Source of the DNA: Desulfobacula sp.
Lineage (GTDB): Bacteria; Desulfobacterota; Desulfobacteria; Desulfobacterales; Desulfobacteraceae
NCBI RefSeq assembly: GCF_030145145.1
Contig: NZ_JAQYWD010000028.1
Location: 21,947 to 85,946 of the forward strand
Direction: 5' to 3'
DNA: 64,000 bases
Part shown: one piece after another, positions 63,707-64,000 of the stretch
Position numbering within the stretch: the first letter of the stretch is position 1
How the letters are laid out: each line of letters begins with the position of its first letter
The notes under the pieces: model-generated
Seen by the model: only the letters and a program-made list of their open reading frames with translations
What the model was told of the DNA's origin: nothing
Databases searched by the model: none
Program-made: the position numbers and the translations under genes

Positions 63707-63913
63707 TGACGGATTTCTCCAATTTTCCATATCATTTCAATGGCATTCGCGATGTTCATCGCCGCCCTATCACCAAGGACGGAAAAACGCCCAGGCAATT
63801 GCTGTTCCCTTAATATCGATAAAAGGTAATGGTAAAACCGTATTATAGATGACACCATTTTGCAATCAAATTGTCATACCCAGCAGCAATTCTAAATATG
63901 AAACATCAGGCTA

Positions 63914-63994
63914 GGGTCAGGCTTGCTTTATTGCGCTTTTAGCCTCTTCAAGAACCGATTTTTGATAAAAAGCACAATAAAACAAGCCTGACCC
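63914..63994. repeat. Long hairpin element at window end
   Basis: Two 27-base arms (63914-63940, starting GGGTCAGGCTTG, and 63968-63994, ending CAAGCCTGACCC) pair at 25 of 27 positions around a 27-base loop. The element lies 200 bases upstream of ppc and resembles REP/RAYT-type or MITE palindromes. No transposase is visible up to the edge. The rest of 63731-64000 holds no gene that I can support. Confidence 0.7.
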
Positions 63995-64000
63995 GTTCAA

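Noticed and set aside
1..64000. CRISPR arrays, tRNA or rRNA genes and complete insertion sequences.
   Set aside because: No regularly spaced direct repeats, no cloverleaf-type tRNA sequences and no transposase frames were recognised on either strand by eye.

Overview
The window looks like chromosome from a strictly anaerobic, complete-oxidising sulfate reducer of the Desulfobacterales (Desulfobacula/Desulfobacter-like). This rests on gene content: an ETF with a membrane FeS ETF:menaquinone oxidoreductase, a GlcD-type 2-hydroxyacid dehydrogenase with an HdrC/MvhD-like FeS partner and a LarA racemase, two corrinoid-activator (RACE) proteins, a DVU0524-type flagellar protein beside flgM, and a thiolase-DUF35 pair. 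It is mostly ordinary, densely packed chromosome with short operons on both strands. I saw no tRNA, rRNA, CRISPR array or intact insertion sequence.

Layout. 1-2.3 kb: the edge-truncated N-terminal part of a DUF3524 (queuosine-tRNA mannosyltransferase-like) glycosyltransferase, divergent from an unassigned radical SAM protein. 2.4-5 kb: a PHP phosphatase, dtd, trmJ and a ferritin-like protein. 5-6.7 kb: DUF35 and thiolase. 6.9-7.4 kb: an exported Ni superoxide dismutase. 7.6-11 kb: ATP-grasp, ftcD, DUF188. 11.1-12.1 kb: a 32-residue Lys-rich ORF and an RluA-type pseudouridine synthase. 12.3-15.8 kb: tandem RACE proteins. 16-24.4 kb: glcD, FeS protein and larA converge on etfA/etfB/EMO and a TetR regulator. 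24.7-27.4 kb: a class II aldolase relative and a flagellar regulatory cluster with sigma-28-like and sigma-54 promoters. 27.4-33.2 kb: mazG, cvpA, then phoH-pgpH-ybeY-pdxJ. 33.2-41 kb: a response regulator, an NhaD antiporter with an inserted PAS domain flanked by dispersed repeats, an esterase, a five-domain S1 protein and FapA. 41-46.4 kb: uvrC/uvrB, a CoA-binding protein and MscS. 46.5-48.3 kb: a decaying locus with two internally deleted genes. 48.6-53.9 kb: a second MscS, then htpX-M48-glgP-CBM48. 54.1-59.6 kb: a four-gene overlapping sulfur-handling operon. 60-63.7 kb: phosphofructokinase converging on PEP carboxylase, then a hairpin element at the window edge.

How parts may work together. 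Lactate or another 2-hydroxyacid could be racemised by LarA and oxidised by the GlcD/FeS pair, with electrons passed through ETF and the membrane oxidoreductase to menaquinone; the TetR protein and TGAATGA-type palindromes near it suggest fatty-acid-like control. PhoH, PgpH and YbeY link RNA maturation to cyclic di-AMP turnover. The most unusual region is 54.1-59.6 kb: an exported persulfide-dioxygenase-like/rhodanese protein, two half-size YeeE/YedE membrane modules (one fused to three rhodanese domains) and a cation exchanger, all translationally overlapping. It reads as an envelope sulfane-sulfur capture and import system. Functions are inferred from recognised families; no searches were run.
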